Part shown: piece by piece, positions 36,101 to 43,955 of the stretch
Numbering within the stretch: position 1 is the stretch's first letter
Layout: each line of letters opens with the position of its first letter
Origin: Sulfidibacter corallicola
GTDB taxonomy: Bacteria; Acidobacteriota; Holophagae; Acanthopleuribacterales; Acanthopleuribacteraceae
DNA length: 64,000 nt
Direction: 5' to 3'
NCBI RefSeq assembly: GCF_017498545.1
Contig: NZ_CP071793.1
Span: forward strand, 7,205,001 to 7,269,000
The notes under the pieces: generated by a model
Database searches by the model: none
Seen by the model: only the letters and a program-made list of their open reading frames with translations
Told to the model about the DNA's origin: nothing
Position numbers and translations under genes: made by a program

Positions 36101-38735
36101 CTTCTGGCGCAACCGGCTCGAGGGCGCGCCGCTGGAGCTTCCATTGCCGACGGACTACCGGCGACGGGAATTCGACAAGCACCGCGCGGCCAGGGTCACT
36201 TGGTCGTTGGACGAGGCGGAAACCGGTCGGGTCCACGACTTCGCCCAGCGCATCGGCGCCACGCCCTTCATGATCCTGTTGGGCGTCTACGGCGTCCTGC
36301 TCAGCCGCCTCAGCGGTCAGGACACGGTATTGGTAGGGACGCCGGTGGCGGGTCGCGGCCGGGCCGAGATCGAGCCGCTGATCGGGTTCTTCGTCAACTC
36401 GTGCGTGCTCCGCCTGGACGTGGATCGCACCCGGAGCTTCCTGGCACTGATGGAGCGCGTACGCACGGAAACGTTGGCGGCCTTCGAGCACAGCGACCTC
36501 ACCTTCGAGCGACTCATCGAGCTGATCCAGCCCGATCGGGACCCGACGCGCACGCCCATCTTCCAGGCGTTCCTCAATGTGCTGGAGGCGCCGATGGCGG
36601 TGGACGGCATTCCCGGCATCGCCATCGAGGAGCTACCGGACTTCGTGCCGACCTACGCCAATTTCGACCTGACGCTCTACGTGCGCGAGCGGGAAGGGCG
36701 CATGACCTTCAAGCTGGTGTACAACAGCGGGTTGTTCGGCACCGATCGCATGGAGATCTTCGCCGAGCAGTTTCGTCGGTGGCTGGTCGACTCGGTCCGT
36801 CAGCCGGAGTGTCTCGTCGGCGACCTCCGAACGATCACCCCGTCGAGCGCGCTTCGTTTGCCGAATCCCGGTGACCCGATCGCCAAGTCGTGGCCCGGGC
36901 CGATCCACGAGCGCTTGACGCACATGGTGCGGAACCTGGGCGATGCGCCCCTGATCCGAGATCATCGTGGCGCCATCGGATATACCGTCTTCGAGGCGCG
37001 GTGCAACCAGTTGGCCCACCTGCTGCACGCCAGGGGCGTGGCGAAGGGTCGGGGCGTGGCGATCTACGCCTACCGCTCAGCGGCCTTGCCCTGGGCGATT
37101 CTGGCCACCTTCAAGAGCGGCGGACATTACTTCATCCTGGACCCGGCCTACCCCGAACCGCGCCTGCGCGAAATCGTGACGGCGGTCCGACCCGATTTCG
37201 TGCTTCATCTCGAGGAGGCGGGCCCCATGCCGGCTTCCCTGGCCGAGGACCTACGCGCGGTGCCCCGGCTCACCCTGCGGGATCCTCGCGAACCCGAGGC
37301 GAACCTGGACGATCTGCCGAGCGTGCCACCGGCCGTCGAGATCGACGCCGAGGACACCGCGTTGATCGGGTTCACCTCGGGGTCGACGGGCAAGCCCAAG
37401 GGGATCCGCGCCCTCCACGGCTGCCTGACCCCGTTCCTGGACGCTCAGGCCGAAACCTACGGTTGGGGGCCGTCCGATCGCTTCAGCATGCTTTCGGCCC
37501 TCGCGCACGATCCGTTGCAGCGCGACCTGTTCACGCCCCTGTGGGTGGGCGCCCAAATCAGTATCCCGCACCCGGACCGAATGGGCGAGCCGGGTCAGCC
37601 GGTGTCGTGGATGGCCGAGGAAGGCGTCACCGTGGCGAACCTGACGCCGGCGATGGTGCGTTTGCTGGTGCAACAGGCCCGGCAGGTGCGATTGCCCGAC
37701 CTGCGCCAGTGCTTCACCATCGGCGAGACCCTGACTCGCCAGACGGTGAGCTCCCTGCGCGAGGTAGCGCCGGACGTGCGGGTCGTCAACCTGTACGGGA
37801 CCACCGAAACGTCGCGGGCTTTCGCCTACTACGAGGTTCCCGAGGCGGCGACCGATGAGCTGCCCGAGGAGATCCCGTTGGGATGCGGCCGCGAGGGCGC
37901 CCAGGTCCTGGTGTTGGATGCGGACCTGCGACCGGTCGGCGTGGGCGAAGTGGGCGAAATCTACGTTCGCAGCCCGTTCTTGACCGCCGGTTACCTGGAC
38001 GACCCGGCCGCGACGGCGGAGCGCTTCCTGGTGAACCCTTTCGGTTCGGATGAAGCGGATCGCATGTATCGCACCGGGGATTGGGGTTCATACGACGCCG
38101 CCGGCCAGATCCACTTTCGCGGGCGTCGTGATGGCCAAATCCAGGTGCGCGGCTTCCGGGTGGAGCTGGCGGAGATCGAGGCCAAGATCGCCGCGTTCGG
38201 TGTGGCGCAAGCGGTCGTTCGGCCGCGCCGGTCGGCGCCGGATCAACTGGTCGCCTACCTGGTGGGCGTGGACGATCCGCAGGCCCTGCGGGCGCATCTG
38301 TCGGCGCGGCTGCCGGGCTTCATGGTACCGGCGGCCTTCGTGGCGTTGGCGGCATTGCCGCTGACTCCGGCCGGCAAGTTGGACGAGCGCGCCTTGCCGG
38401 AGCCCGAGATGGTGGCCCAGCGTGCGTACGTCGCGCCGCGCAACGAGGTGGAACACGAGGTGTGCGAGATTTGGCGCGAGGTGCTGGACGTGGACCGGGT
38501 CGGCATTCACGACGACTTCTTCGAGCTGGGCGGCCATTCGTTGATGGCCAGCCAGGTCACGGCGCGGATCGAGGGGGCGATGGGCGTGCAGATTTCGCTG
38601 GCGCAGTTGTTCCAGCGGCGCACGGTCGAGGCCTTGGCCGAGCAGGTGCAGCGTCTCGTCTGGGCGCGCGACTTGGCGGCGGTACCGGCGGGCTCCGAAC
38701 CCGGGGAGGAGGAGCGGGACAGCTTCGAGTTCTAG
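27114..38735 (+). CDS. Lipopeptide-type NRPS: FAAL-ACP-C-A-PCP-C-A-PCP-C-A-PCP
   Basis: 3,873 residues; ATG 27114 follows GGAGAG. Residues 1-585 form a fatty acyl-AMP ligase (QYTSGSTGKPKGVMISHANL; NWLPMYHDMGLIG; YGMAEATLF), then an ACP (S638 in GLDSL). Three modules follow: C1 (HHLAADFQS, H825), A1 (TSGSTG from T1304), PCP (S1695 in GGHSL); C2 (HHLIADAWS, H1888), A2 (T2363), PCP (S2748); C3 (HHIVGDGWS, H2937), A3 (T3421), PCP (S3809). No epimerase, thioesterase or reductase is present. It should load a fatty acid and add three residues. By alignment to GrsA I read DLFNNALTYK for A1 and A2 (like codes listed for alanine) and DPRNFILRAK for A3. The C-terminus GEEERDSFEF resembles a docking peptide. 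Confidence 0.95.
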   Translation: MSHPSFHAAECTSLVDILRRRAEHQTDALAYRFLRDREEDRAETLTYGALDRRARAIAAMLADRHRPGDRIVLLYPPGLDYIAAFLGCFYANMVAVPLYPPRGNHHLHRLLGVLENCGATFALTTTKTKQRIERFLAKTEGFPRWTLATTEHIDLTLADLWRPPRREPDDLAFLQYTSGSTGKPKGVMISHANLLANERAIGEAFASRPDDICTNWLPMYHDMGLIGTVLHPLYMGYPSILSSPTHFIQDPIGWLEAITRYGATVAGAPNFAYALCAERITPERLAGLDLGRWSVAFNGAEPVRAANLAAFAKAFAPVGFDAKAFLPCYGMAEATLFISGVGREECYGTCTISQERLEQGQATEPDADEPSFTLVDCGVPRPDHRVAIHDPGDGRALPDGQVGEIWFSGASVAMGYWNDQPLTERTFMAEPDGWRTVRTGDLGFLRGGRLYVTGRLKDLIIIRGRNIYPQDVEQAVEACDPPLRQNGSAAFSVFADGDERLVIAVEVARTAARGLDAKALVEKIRALVAARFEIQTYAVLLLRQGGLPKTSSGKVQRHAACQGYLRGDLALLHSDRLQWPAESVAIPEIDVDALVKADGPTRLSEVRPFVHAVATSLLACAPDSFAPTTPLLHQGLDSLTAIHLQHRLQSDLRLRLPLAMLLGGASAEALAEHCVRELGALAPVDDRPEATDQPSRFPLTDNQRALWFLTKLAPHNRAYHLCYAFSLTAEYDLGALRATFQALAARHPSLRTRVTEIDDAPWAEVVPCDAFDVTLVPAGHLGDDSLQAAVAEAARRPFDLTEELPFRVTLFTCAQPHDVLLVGFHHLAADFQSMSVLLKELPLIYAAKRQGRRLPQSLETAHYADFVAHRQTWLASPAHGDTLEFWSRRLAGEVPVLKLPEDRPRPSRTGLVGRAQTFTLTPALTARLRALAQARETTMNTTLMAAFQALLHLYSGESSIWIGTPCADRPEPRFFDLVGYCVNTLVLRAHFGPNTSFGDLLDEARVELQSALAHRDLPFPRLVEHLGQSRHAGRSPLFQALFLLHKADHLGPLAPALFGRAGEEAVLGDLRLAPLPLDLGGAQFDVSLIMVDDGVSLSGQWITNSEIYSETTADRLRNSFLRFLEVVLDQLDRPLAALNLAELEPPPSAPVRFLPTSACRRFEEQVARTPDAVAITSGEESRTYDEVNRAANRLARSLRAAGVGPEVPVGLFFPRGIDLCIGLIAIWKAGGAYVPLDPAYPRERLAYTWNHARLSIILAHGSLADALADFPGSALYADAMTWEPDDTDLGLPCDGDRLAHIIYTSGSTGNPKGVAIRQGAVSQLLDWTHATFSPADLAGVLASTSICFDLSVFELFAPLTCGGQVIVVPNALALDQAPARDRVTTINTVPSAMGVLTQLDAIPSTTRVVNLAGEALHASLVREVHQQWHGDETARVFNLYGPSEDTTYSTWSLIEPDGTTPDIGVPLPGTQALILNEHLNPVPPGAVGELYLAGSGLARGYYRQPGLTAARFLPNPAPCVPGELMYRTGDLVRLLPDGKLAYLGRRDHQVKLRGFRIELGEIEIALTRNPQVDLAAVVVQEPQSGNPRLVAFVTVHAEEASEGDVATRLRDELSRSLPAHMVPALISVVSEMPLTPNGKIDRRALPSLDPGEVGDQGKVAPRNPLERHLVEIWQACLGVSRLGIHDNFFESGGHSLLATRVMARVNRELAIQATVADLFRFPTVAAFAEIFTQAEPPQAAPKATVQPFEGPAEADHPVTYQQRYLWLWERMSRVGTTYSMPFCLEIEGPLDEAALTSALREVHARHDLLRTVFFERDGEPRQRVDAAASLSWEVRDLRELPLSDRRAAAERAALDFAAVPFDLERGPLLRLRLCRIDATNHLLVVNLHHLIADAWSLSVLLAELRRLYPPYAGGEAAPSVRPSLQYSDYARWQRGRTSEWQASVAWWEAHLAGVPEVLELPSDRPRPAERSNRGATFSFAVEPPLARRIHELGRAAGATDFMVLQAAFAVLLAHYSRQSDVTIGFPASRRTAPELEALIGFFVNTLVLRFDLTDAPRFRDLVARTRTRVLDALAHGDVPFGQLVERLAPGRNLSHTPLFQVMFSWHDKPLEKFEMDALTLTPSALARDTAKFDLLLEMRGDADGLEGALEYSTDLFDEATVARMMHHFVVLLDHLVQEPDIPVDRVSLLTSREREKLARGLAKPLPAAPSALNAAQWIAAQAARDPEAPALIVGTRCWCRRELNQAVNRLAHRLIRHGLGPESRVAVFHERDEDLVIAMLAVLAAGGAYVPLDPNYPANRIAFSLEDAQVDLVLSQQTLRDRLPPTDAEIWCLDAMREELSDQPTHPPARWADGEALSHLIYTSGSTGRPKAVAIRNAAVTALLSWMGEAYDEDELRVVLASTSICFDLSVFELFGTLAHGGTVVLAENALHLPELPARDRITLINTVPSAMRELTRLAAIPASVVTVNLAGEPLSRSLVDAIFAGSSVGRVLNLYGPSEDTTYSTWCAVPYPAEASPTIGSPLPGTRALVLDRHMNLVPVGVPGELYLGGAGLSRGYLGRPAATAGSFLPDPFTSQPGARLYRTGDLVRRLPSGEFAFLGRADHQVKIRGFRIEPSEVQVVLDRHGSVRESLVLVNKDDPENPRLVAYAVAEGDSSSAMSELQSYLKAELPAHMVPSGWVILDRFPLTPNGKIDRSALPKPQSAGSETVGREPATPTEVALAHMWCEVLHLETIDVDADFFALGGHSLLATRLVSRIRETMGRELALRVLFQHPTIARLARVVDAAAASAPVDVIVPVPRDGRLGLSLAEERLWILDRLSPGDPTYNMASAFRMRGPLDVDLFRDAIEATVARHETLRTSYHQDGSGKPYRRIHPALTIPLTRTFVDTVDEGLLQTELAALAAETFASFDLEKAPLVRVHLVRLAEEHHVLFFCMHHIVGDGWSISVFMREVGEHYRAASRNQRPDLPELAVQYVDYAQWQRDVLGGPRSDEREAFWRNRLEGAPLELPLPTDYRRREFDKHRAARVTWSLDEAETGRVHDFAQRIGATPFMILLGVYGVLLSRLSGQDTVLVGTPVAGRGRAEIEPLIGFFVNSCVLRLDVDRTRSFLALMERVRTETLAAFEHSDLTFERLIELIQPDRDPTRTPIFQAFLNVLEAPMAVDGIPGIAIEELPDFVPTYANFDLTLYVREREGRMTFKLVYNSGLFGTDRMEIFAEQFRRWLVDSVRQPECLVGDLRTITPSSALRLPNPGDPIAKSWPGPIHERLTHMVRNLGDAPLIRDHRGAIGYTVFEARCNQLAHLLHARGVAKGRGVAIYAYRSAALPWAILATFKSGGHYFILDPAYPEPRLREIVTAVRPDFVLHLEEAGPMPASLAEDLRAVPRLTLRDPREPEANLDDLPSVPPAVEIDAEDTALIGFTSGSTGKPKGIRALHGCLTPFLDAQAETYGWGPSDRFSMLSALAHDPLQRDLFTPLWVGAQISIPHPDRMGEPGQPVSWMAEEGVTVANLTPAMVRLLVQQARQVRLPDLRQCFTIGETLTRQTVSSLREVAPDVRVVNLYGTTETSRAFAYYEVPEAATDELPEEIPLGCGREGAQVLVLDADLRPVGVGEVGEIYVRSPFLTAGYLDDPAATAERFLVNPFGSDEADRMYRTGDWGSYDAAGQIHFRGRRDGQIQVRGFRVELAEIEAKIAAFGVAQAVVRPRRSAPDQLVAYLVGVDDPQALRAHLSARLPGFMVPAAFVALAALPLTPAGKLDERALPEPEMVAQRAYVAPRNEVEHEVCEIWREVLDVDRVGIHDDFFELGGHSLMASQVTARIEGAMGVQISLAQLFQRRTVEALAEQVQRLVWARDLAAVPAGSEPGEEERDSFEF

Positions 38736-39630
38736 TCCACGAACCGGTCCACGAAATCTGTCCACTAAAAACACGAAAAAACACGAACAGGATACGCCAG
38801 GCATTGCCTGCCCAGTGAAGCGATCGCTTATTCGATGGGTGTCAGGAGACTGATCTGTTGTTTCTCAGTAGGTTACCTCTGAAAACCAGGAGATTACTCC
38901 CGTGTTCGCAGGGGAGATTTTTCGTGGCTTTTCGTGGAACTCGTGGATAAAAACACGAAATGGAAACTTCCGGCCTCGTTCACAAAGCCTTCCGGATCGT
39001 TCTTGGTTACCGGGAAAGAACCGCCCACGAATCACACGGATGACACGGATATGCACCCGCTCGACCATCGCCTCCCAGGACCTCTTGGGGTTAACATCAA
39101 TTACTCCAGATTTTTAGATGTGACTGTCCTCCTGGCTCCGTAACCGGGTGGATACTTTTTCGTGGCTTTTCGTGTATTTGGTGGACAAAAACACGAACAG
39201 GATACTCCCGACATGTCCTTCCCAGTGATCTGATCGCTTCTACGATGGGTTTCCGGAACACATCCTGTTGTTTATCAGTCTGTTAGCTCCCTGAACAAAA
39301 ACATTGCCCAAAAGGCCGACGGGTTTGATTTCTTTGTGGCGACGCGTCACACGCGGCATTTGATGACTCGTCCACGAATACGAATGCAGTCATTCCGTCC
39401 GAGGCCTATTGCGATGTTTTTCCCGGTACCGAACACAAATTCAGATACTTCAAAATAACAAATCATTCTGCATAAACAATTGATATTTTTGATCTTAAGC
39501 TCGGTCTCTTGTCAGCACATCTGTCGTGTGCCAACCATGGGTCCTGTCTATTCGTGTGGATTCGTGTGATTCGTGGACGATTTTTTTTGGTGCGGCAAGG
39601 GGTCTGAAAGCCAGAGATCGGGCGGTTTCA
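38736..39630. repeat. Dispersed repeat R4: partial copy and a full copy
   Basis: A head segment (TGTCCACTAAAAACACGAAA...GGATACGCCAGGCATTGCCT) lies at 38757-38870. A longer copy at about 39170-39580 starts from GGACAAAAACACGAACAGGA and runs through AACACATCCTGTTGTTTATC, the GCGACGCGTCACACGCGGCA segment, CTGCATAAACAATTGATATT and GGGTCCTGTCTATTCGTGTG to a terminal ATTCGTGGAC. Matching copies are at 56575-57003 and, inverted, at 46077-46480. No gene is supported here. Confidence 0.85.
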
Positions 39631-39639
39631 AGAGTCGTT

Positions 39640-39678
39640 AACTAAAGTTTTAGTTGATATTTAACTAAGGTTTTAGTT
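39640..39678. promoter_or_regulatory. Second BlaI-type double-dyad operator with promoter
   Basis: Dyads AACTAAAGTTTTAGTT (39640-39655) and AACTAAGGTTTTAGTT (39663-39678), centres 23 bases apart, reproduce the site upstream of blaI almost base for base, including the trailing GAATCG. On the plus strand TTGATA (39654-39659), 18 bases, TAGAAT (39678-39683) is a good promoter pointing to the deacetylase gene. Confidence 0.75.
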
Positions 39679-39846
39679 AGAATCGTCCGGTGCTCGACCA
39701 GTAGATTTTCTTTGGATATAACTTGCTTCCTATCAGCGGATTGTCTCGTTTTATCGCGGTGCCCCGGATCCAGGCTGGTCGGTTGAATTCCGCCTGGTTT
39801 GGGCTACCGTCACCATTTTATTATTTGATTTCACGAGGAGTACCCC

Positions 39847-40830
39847 ATGCCGATTTGCGATTCGAGCCAGGACCTGAAAGCGCCACGAGCCGTACGCGGA
39901 ACGAGAGGCGCGCGATCCCAAATCACGAAGGGTCGGATCATCGGTGCATGGTTCCTTTTACTGTGGTCGCTGCCGATCGCCAGTTACGGTCAAAGCGTCG
40001 CCTTGTCCTTTGACGACGGCCTCGACCCGCGCACCCATGCCCATGCAACCGCTACCAATCATGCCATCTTGAAAGCGCTGGCCGAAGCCCAAGTTTCATC
40101 GATCTTCTTCGTCGCTGGAGGACGGGTGGACAGCCCGGAGGGCCTGGCGTTGGTTCGAACCTGGGGCGAGTCCGGCCACGCGGTGGCCAACCATACCTAC
40201 GCTCACGCGAATTACGGCTCGAAGCGCACGACCCTCGCCGCGTTCATGGCCGATATCGAGCGCAACGAGCGGTTGTTGGAGCGGTACCCCGGTTGGACCA
40301 AGCGCTTTCGGTTTCCCTACCTGAAGGAGGGGGAGACCGCGGAAAAGCGGGACGGCCTGCGCGTTTGGCTGAAGGAACGTGGGTACCGATCGGGTGCGGT
40401 GAGCATCGATGCAAGCGACTGGTACTACGATCGACGCTACGTGGCCTGGCGCGACACGCATCCTGGCGGCGATCCGTCCGCTTACCGAGCAGCCTACCTG
40501 GAGCACCTGTGGCAACGGGCGAACTACTACGACGACCTGTCCCAACGACTGTTCGGCCGCAGTGTCCCGCACGTGCTGCTGCTCCACGTCAACCAGATCA
40601 ACGCGGCCTTTCTCGGGGACGTGGTGGCCATGTTCCGTGCCAAGGGCTGGACGTTGATCGATGCGGCGCAAGCGTTTCAGGACCCGGTTTACGCCATGGA
40701 GCCCAAGGTGCTGCCGGCCGGAGAAAGCCTGCTGTGGTCGTTGGCCAAGCAGCGGGGCATGGCGGACCTGCGCTACCCCGCCGAAGACGGCCGATACGAA
40801 AAACCCCTGCTCGACAAGCTCGGACTGTGA
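39847..40830 (+). CDS. Exported polysaccharide deacetylase (CE4 family)
   Basis: 327 residues; ATG 39847 follows CGAGGAG. The N-terminal ~30 residues are polar and basic, then a signal or anchor segment (IIGAWFLLLWSLPIASYGQ). The NodB/CE4 motifs are VALSFDDGLD (catalytic and metal Asp), HTYAHANYG (HxxxH metal site) and RFPYLKEGE; the C-terminal HVLLLHVNQINA supplies the last His. The enzyme removes acetyl groups from N-acetylglucosamine of peptidoglycan, chitin or another polymer. Long insertions relative to short peptidoglycan deacetylases suggest a distinct subgroup. A BlaI-type operator lies 170 bases upstream. Confidence 0.9.
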   Translation: MPICDSSQDLKAPRAVRGTRGARSQITKGRIIGAWFLLLWSLPIASYGQSVALSFDDGLDPRTHAHATATNHAILKALAEAQVSSIFFVAGGRVDSPEGLALVRTWGESGHAVANHTYAHANYGSKRTTLAAFMADIERNERLLERYPGWTKRFRFPYLKEGETAEKRDGLRVWLKERGYRSGAVSIDASDWYYDRRYVAWRDTHPGGDPSAYRAAYLEHLWQRANYYDDLSQRLFGRSVPHVLLLHVNQINAAFLGDVVAMFRAKGWTLIDAAQAFQDPVYAMEPKVLPAGESLLWSLAKQRGMADLRYPAEDGRYEKPLLDKLGL

Positions 40831-41291
40831 CCCTGATCCCGAGCACCGGCAGCTCGAAGACCGTGACACCATATTGGCTACCTTGGGACCGCCAACAACG
40901 GGGGGACGCGAAGGGCGAACCAAGCCCGAAACGCGATTGGATTTGCGCGTGACTGCTTGATAGGGAAGCCCTTGAAAGGAACAAGTCACGGATAGAATCC
41001 GTCCTTTTCTTGAAAAAAGCGTAAAATGGAAGAAGACCCTAACAACGTGCATTCGCCAAAATCCCCCGACCCCCCTGGGGGCGGGCCGGACGAAAGGGAG
41101 CCATCCCCTCGGGGCTGCCGTCCCTACTGGCGCATCATCATGACTTCCGTTCCCGTAGGAAGTGCGACCCTGCGTACCGTTTTGGTTGCGGGTCTGCGTG
41201 ACCGACGATTCGATTTCCGAAGGTTCCACAGAAACCAAGCTCGTTTCTCGTTCTGAGAGGTAGAACTGTCCCGGTCCAACAAGGAGCCGAT
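40831..41291. other. Intergenic region before the Ser/Thr kinase gene
   Basis: 461 bases. A 76-codon open frame at 41026-41256 has no ribosome binding site or family resemblance and is left out. A CCCCC/GGGGG hairpin occurs near 41071-41090. I see no member of the CACGAA repeat families. Confidence 0.5.
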
Positions 41292-43955
41292 ATGGCGGAC
41301 GCGCCCAGGAATCGCAAGGAGTCCAGTCCCCAAAAAGAAAACCTCTTTGAGATGCCGACAGGGAAAGCGTCTGATAAGCGGGGAGACAAGGTTCGCAAGA
41401 CCCCTTTGCTCGACGAAGATCGGAATCACCACGTTTTCGGTGATGATGTTCCTACCAAGGTGGGTTCCGGTTCCACCGAAAACGACCTGGACCCCGAAAC
41501 GATTGGATCCTATCGAATTGTCGAGGAGCTGGGCCGCGGCGGCATGGGCACCGTTTACCTGGCGGAGCAAACCGGAACCGTCACAAGGAAAGTCGCCCTG
41601 AAAGTGGTGCATGCCAGCCTGCACCACTCAACGGCCCTGGCGCGCTTCGCGGCGGAACGTCAGGCCATGGCACGGCTGTCTCATCCGCATGTGGCGCAAC
41701 TCTTTGAAGCGGGCACCACGGCACAGGGTTTCCCGTTTTTTGCGATGGAGTACATCGAAGGCGAAACCCTGGCTCGGTATTGTGAACGACGAAAACTCTC
41801 CGTGACGGATCGCCTTCGCTTATTCACCAACATCTGCGAAGGGGTCCAGCATGCGCACCAAAAAGGCGTGCTGCATCGCGATCTGAAGCCCTCCAACATC
41901 ATGGTTGTGGAGCACGAAGGCCAGGTCGTCCCCAAGATCATCGATTTTGGCATCGCGAAGGCGATCGACCACCCGCTCGTCGACCACACGTTGACACGGG
42001 GTGGCATTCTTGGGACGCCGGCCTACATGAGCCCCGAAGCCCTTCAATCTCCGGAACTGGTCGATACGCGCAGTGATGTGTATTCTCTGGGCCTGGTGCT
42101 CTACGAATTGTTGGCGGGGATCGGTCCGAAACGCGAATTTGTAGGTCCGATTCCGAAACCGATGCATTCCGGGGAGATCAAAGGCCCCAGCACGCGGGTT
42201 TCCGATTTGGAGAACGCGTCGCTTGAGAAAATTGCCGGCGAACGCGGACTCAGTCCCAGTGCTTTCGTGAACACCCTCAAAGGTGACCTGGATTGGATCA
42301 CCTTGACGGCCATCGATCCGGACCCGGACCGTCGCTACGGGTCGGCCGCGGAACTTGCCGCCGACATCGAACGATATCTATCGCACTATCCGATCCAGGC
42401 GAGACCGCCCCGGCTCACCTATCAACTGGCCAAATACCTATATCGCTATCGAGTCGGCGTTGTCGCGGGAACCGTCGCCTTGCTGGCGCTGATTGCCGGG
42501 GTGATCGGCACTTCCGCCGGCATGATCAAAGCGCAGCGCGCCGAATTGGAGGCTCGTCTTCAGGCACGACGCGCGAACAGCGAAGCCGAGGCCGCAACGC
42601 AGATCTCGGATTTTCTGACGGAATTATTCACGCTCTCGGACCCTTCGGAAGCCCGCACCGAAGAATTGACCGTGCGAGAACTCCTCGACCGGAGCGCGGC
42701 CAACATGGCCACCAAGCTCGGGGACCAACCGGTCATCAAGGCCAGACTGTTGCAGGCCATGGGCGAGGTCTATTCCAACCTGTCTCTCTACAAAGAGGCC
42801 GAGGGCCAGTTCGAACAGGCGGTCGCCCTGCGGGAGGCCGAATTCGGCGAACACCCTGATCTGGCGGCAAGTCTCATTTGGCTTGGATCGACGAACAACA
42901 GCTTGAACCGGCTCGACAAAGCCCAATCCTTGTTTGAGCGTTCCATGGCCATGGCCGAATCGCTCGAAGGACCCGAGAGTTTGTTGGTCGTGAATTCCCT
43001 GGTGGGGCTCGCCAGCATTGCCGTCAATCGGGGCCAATACCGCGAGGGCGAGAAAATCCATCGAAAGGCCCTCTCCATCTGCGAAAGGGCCGTGGGTGAT
43101 GATCATTGGGAGACGGCGACCGTCATGAGAAGTCTCGCACTGAACTTGGAAGTTCTGGGACGGACCGAAGAGGCGCTCGCGTACCGGAAAAAATATCTCC
43201 TGATCGTGGAAAAGAGCAAAGGAAAAGATAGTTACCACAGTATTCGCGGACATTATACGGTCGGCTATAGCCTTTTAAGATTAAACCGTTTAGAGGAAGC
43301 GGAGCAGTATCTCCAGAAAGCGCTCCGTCTCGCCGAAACCCAACTGGAGCCGGGACACGGTTACATCTTGCGGGCCTTGTGGAATTTTGGCGATCTTCGC
43401 TATGTGCAAAAGCGGTATCGCGAAGCCGAGGAATTCTACGGTCAGGCATTGAGGTCGGTGGAGATCAGCCTGCCGAGAGGCCATCCGGAACAGATCGTCT
43501 TGCTCGGCAGACAGGGGCATGCCATCCTGAATCAAGGCAGGATCAAGGATGCCGAGAAACCGTTCGAAACGGCGCTTCAGCTCGCCAAGGAAGCGGACGA
43601 TACCCTGACGCTCGTTTGGAGCCATTACGACTTAAGCGCCACCGGCCGAATGAAAGGCGATTTCGACCAGGCCGAGACGCACCTTGCGAAGGCCCGAGAA
43701 TTATGGATCGCACAGGTTGGCCCCGAGGCGTTGGAGATCGGATTTGCCGATTTCTATCTGGCCAATATTCGCCGGGACCAGGGCCGATATCGGGAGGCCG
43801 AAGCGCTCTACTTGCAAAGCTTCGCCCTGTACGAAAAAAACAAGGCCAACCCAGACGATCTGGCCGAATTGGCTGGCGAGTACGCGGATTTGTTACGCAT
43901 GATGGATCGGGACGAGGAGGCGGAATCGCTGCTTGCCCGGTATCCGAACCCTTAG
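41292..43955 (+). CDS. Membrane Ser/Thr protein kinase with TPR sensor domain
   Basis: 887 residues; ATG 41292 follows AAGGAG. After a polar 75-residue leader comes a Hanks-type kinase (about 75-360): GRGGMGTVYLAE glycine loop, VALKVV lysine, HRDLKPSN catalytic loop, IDFGIA, GTPAYMSPE. One transmembrane segment (about 387-410, VGVVAGTVALLALIAG) follows. The C-terminal half has about ten TPR repeats (for example LLQAMGEVYSNLSLYKEAEGQFEQAV; LEEAEQYLQKAL), expected to bind peptides or partner proteins. This architecture is typical of Acidobacteriota, where an ECF sigma gene is often adjacent; here it is not. Confidence 0.93.
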   Translation: MADAPRNRKESSPQKENLFEMPTGKASDKRGDKVRKTPLLDEDRNHHVFGDDVPTKVGSGSTENDLDPETIGSYRIVEELGRGGMGTVYLAEQTGTVTRKVALKVVHASLHHSTALARFAAERQAMARLSHPHVAQLFEAGTTAQGFPFFAMEYIEGETLARYCERRKLSVTDRLRLFTNICEGVQHAHQKGVLHRDLKPSNIMVVEHEGQVVPKIIDFGIAKAIDHPLVDHTLTRGGILGTPAYMSPEALQSPELVDTRSDVYSLGLVLYELLAGIGPKREFVGPIPKPMHSGEIKGPSTRVSDLENASLEKIAGERGLSPSAFVNTLKGDLDWITLTAIDPDPDRRYGSAAELAADIERYLSHYPIQARPPRLTYQLAKYLYRYRVGVVAGTVALLALIAGVIGTSAGMIKAQRAELEARLQARRANSEAEAATQISDFLTELFTLSDPSEARTEELTVRELLDRSAANMATKLGDQPVIKARLLQAMGEVYSNLSLYKEAEGQFEQAVALREAEFGEHPDLAASLIWLGSTNNSLNRLDKAQSLFERSMAMAESLEGPESLLVVNSLVGLASIAVNRGQYREGEKIHRKALSICERAVGDDHWETATVMRSLALNLEVLGRTEEALAYRKKYLLIVEKSKGKDSYHSIRGHYTVGYSLLRLNRLEEAEQYLQKALRLAETQLEPGHGYILRALWNFGDLRYVQKRYREAEEFYGQALRSVEISLPRGHPEQIVLLGRQGHAILNQGRIKDAEKPFETALQLAKEADDTLTLVWSHYDLSATGRMKGDFDQAETHLAKARELWIAQVGPEALEIGFADFYLANIRRDQGRYREAEALYLQSFALYEKNKANPDDLAELAGEYADLLRMMDRDEEAESLLARYPNP

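Noticed and set aside
34131-36491. A 786-codon minus-strand open frame inside the NRPS
   Set aside because: Shadow of C and A domains, no family resemblance.
41026-41256. 76-codon open frame before the kinase gene
   Set aside because: No ribosome binding site and composition unlike the coding regions; it overlaps the probable kinase promoter.
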